Positions 5,496-5,800 of a DNA stretch of 5,800 nt are shown here, piece after piece (the stretch's first letter is position 1; the number at the start of each line of letters is the position of its first letter). Origin of the DNA: Cyanobacteria bacterium UBA9579 (GTDB lineage: Bacteria; Cyanobacteriota; Vampirovibrionia; Gastranaerophilales; UBA9579). Made by a program: the position numbers and the translations under genes. Below the pieces are notes generated by a model. It did not search any database. It saw nothing but the letters and a program-made list of their open reading frames with translations, and had not been told where the DNA came from. The stretch is taken from contig DNSU01000015.1 in assembly GCA_003499585.1 (NCBI GenBank), positions 1 through 5,800 of the forward strand, given 5' to 3'.

Positions 5496-5800
5496 ATGAG
5501 CTATAAAAATGATCATTTGCTAGTTATTGCCAATAAATATGGCAAAGCTGGCGGTGATGCGAAAGCAGAATTATACGAAACTTGGGATAAATTAAGAGAC
5601 TTAACTGTTAGTGGACCTAGTATTGACGGCTCCAGCCTTGGACCCGTCTCAAATTTCATGTTGGAAATGGCGAGACTTTTTGCCCCAGGATCATTTATGC
5701 CAGTACTAGGAACTAACTCAATGAATATCCCTGGCACATCATATTCTTCTCCTATTAGTGGCGGAAATTCCATTACCCCTGGAGGTCTATCTGCATTTGG
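5496..5800 (+). CDS. Unrecognised protein, 5' part only (cut by window end)
   Basis: The frame is open from the ATG at 5496 to the window edge, giving 101 complete codons and no stop, so the gene continues beyond the window. The product begins MSYKNDHLLVIANKYGKAGG. Residues 1-37 look helical and charged, without a signal peptide. Residues 38-101 are rich in Gly, Ser, Pro and Asn (SGPSIDGSSLGP, then NIPGTSYSSPISGGN), interrupted by a short hydrophobic stretch, NFMLEMARLFAPGSFMPVL (53-71). This looks like a helical head followed by a flexible, linker-like region. I recognise no family. It follows the coiled-coil gene by 54 bp with its own strong Shine-Dalgarno and no terminator between, so the two are probably co-transcribed and may act together. 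Partial length prevents a firmer call. Confidence 0.7.
   Translation, partial: MSYKNDHLLVIANKYGKAGGDAKAELYETWDKLRDLTVSGPSIDGSSLGPVSNFMLEMARLFAPGSFMPVLGTNSMNIPGTSYSSPISGGNSITPGGLSAF

Noticed and set aside
5513..5773. An 86-codon minus-strand open frame at the right edge
   Set aside because: It opposes the plus-strand gene starting at 5496, which has a strong ribosome site and stays open to the window end; the plus-strand reading is better supported.

Overview
The window is AT-rich with ordinary bacterial gene structure: Shine-Dalgarno sites upstream of ATG starts, and TAA at all five stop codons seen. Two hypothetical families point to the gut Melainabacteria (Vampirovibrionia, order Gastranaerophilales), a non-photosynthetic sister group of Cyanobacteria. 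They are a small coiled-coil protein beginning MGLAASQARFLSLTAR and a pair of proteins sharing an NDGKFS..E motif, a glycine-rich hydrophobic stretch and IG.G..TL.L.AI. This assignment rests on remembered family resemblance, not a search, and I hold it at about 0.6.

Layout, left to right. (1) Positions 26-1627, minus strand: a major-facilitator transporter of the SLC45/sucrose-symporter type, probably a sugar:cation symporter. (2) 1628-1927: a very AT-rich divergent intergenic region with a perfect 15-bp all-A/T inverted repeat and a candidate promoter for the rightward genes. (3) 1928-3976, plus strand: two tandem paralogous genes of unknown function, 39 bp apart and probably one operon, ending in a strong hairpin terminator. 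(4) 4020-4108, minus strand: an intact, intronless tRNA-Leu(UAA) with encoded CCA. It converges on the paralogue operon, and the same hairpin can terminate both. (5) 4275-4775, minus strand: a DUF523/TudS-type iron-sulfur thiouracil desulfurase. (6) 4776-5114: a 339-bp AT-rich divergent spacer containing a sigma-28-like sequence. (7) 5115 to the right edge, plus strand: the 108-residue coiled-coil protein followed 54 bp later by an unrecognised gene cut off by the window end.

The genes do not form one pathway. The transporter, the desulfurase and the tRNA are housekeeping or metabolic. The uncharacterised content is the tandem paralogue pair and the coiled-coil/Gly-Pro-Ser-rich pair. No mobile element, CRISPR array, phage gene or known defence gene was seen.
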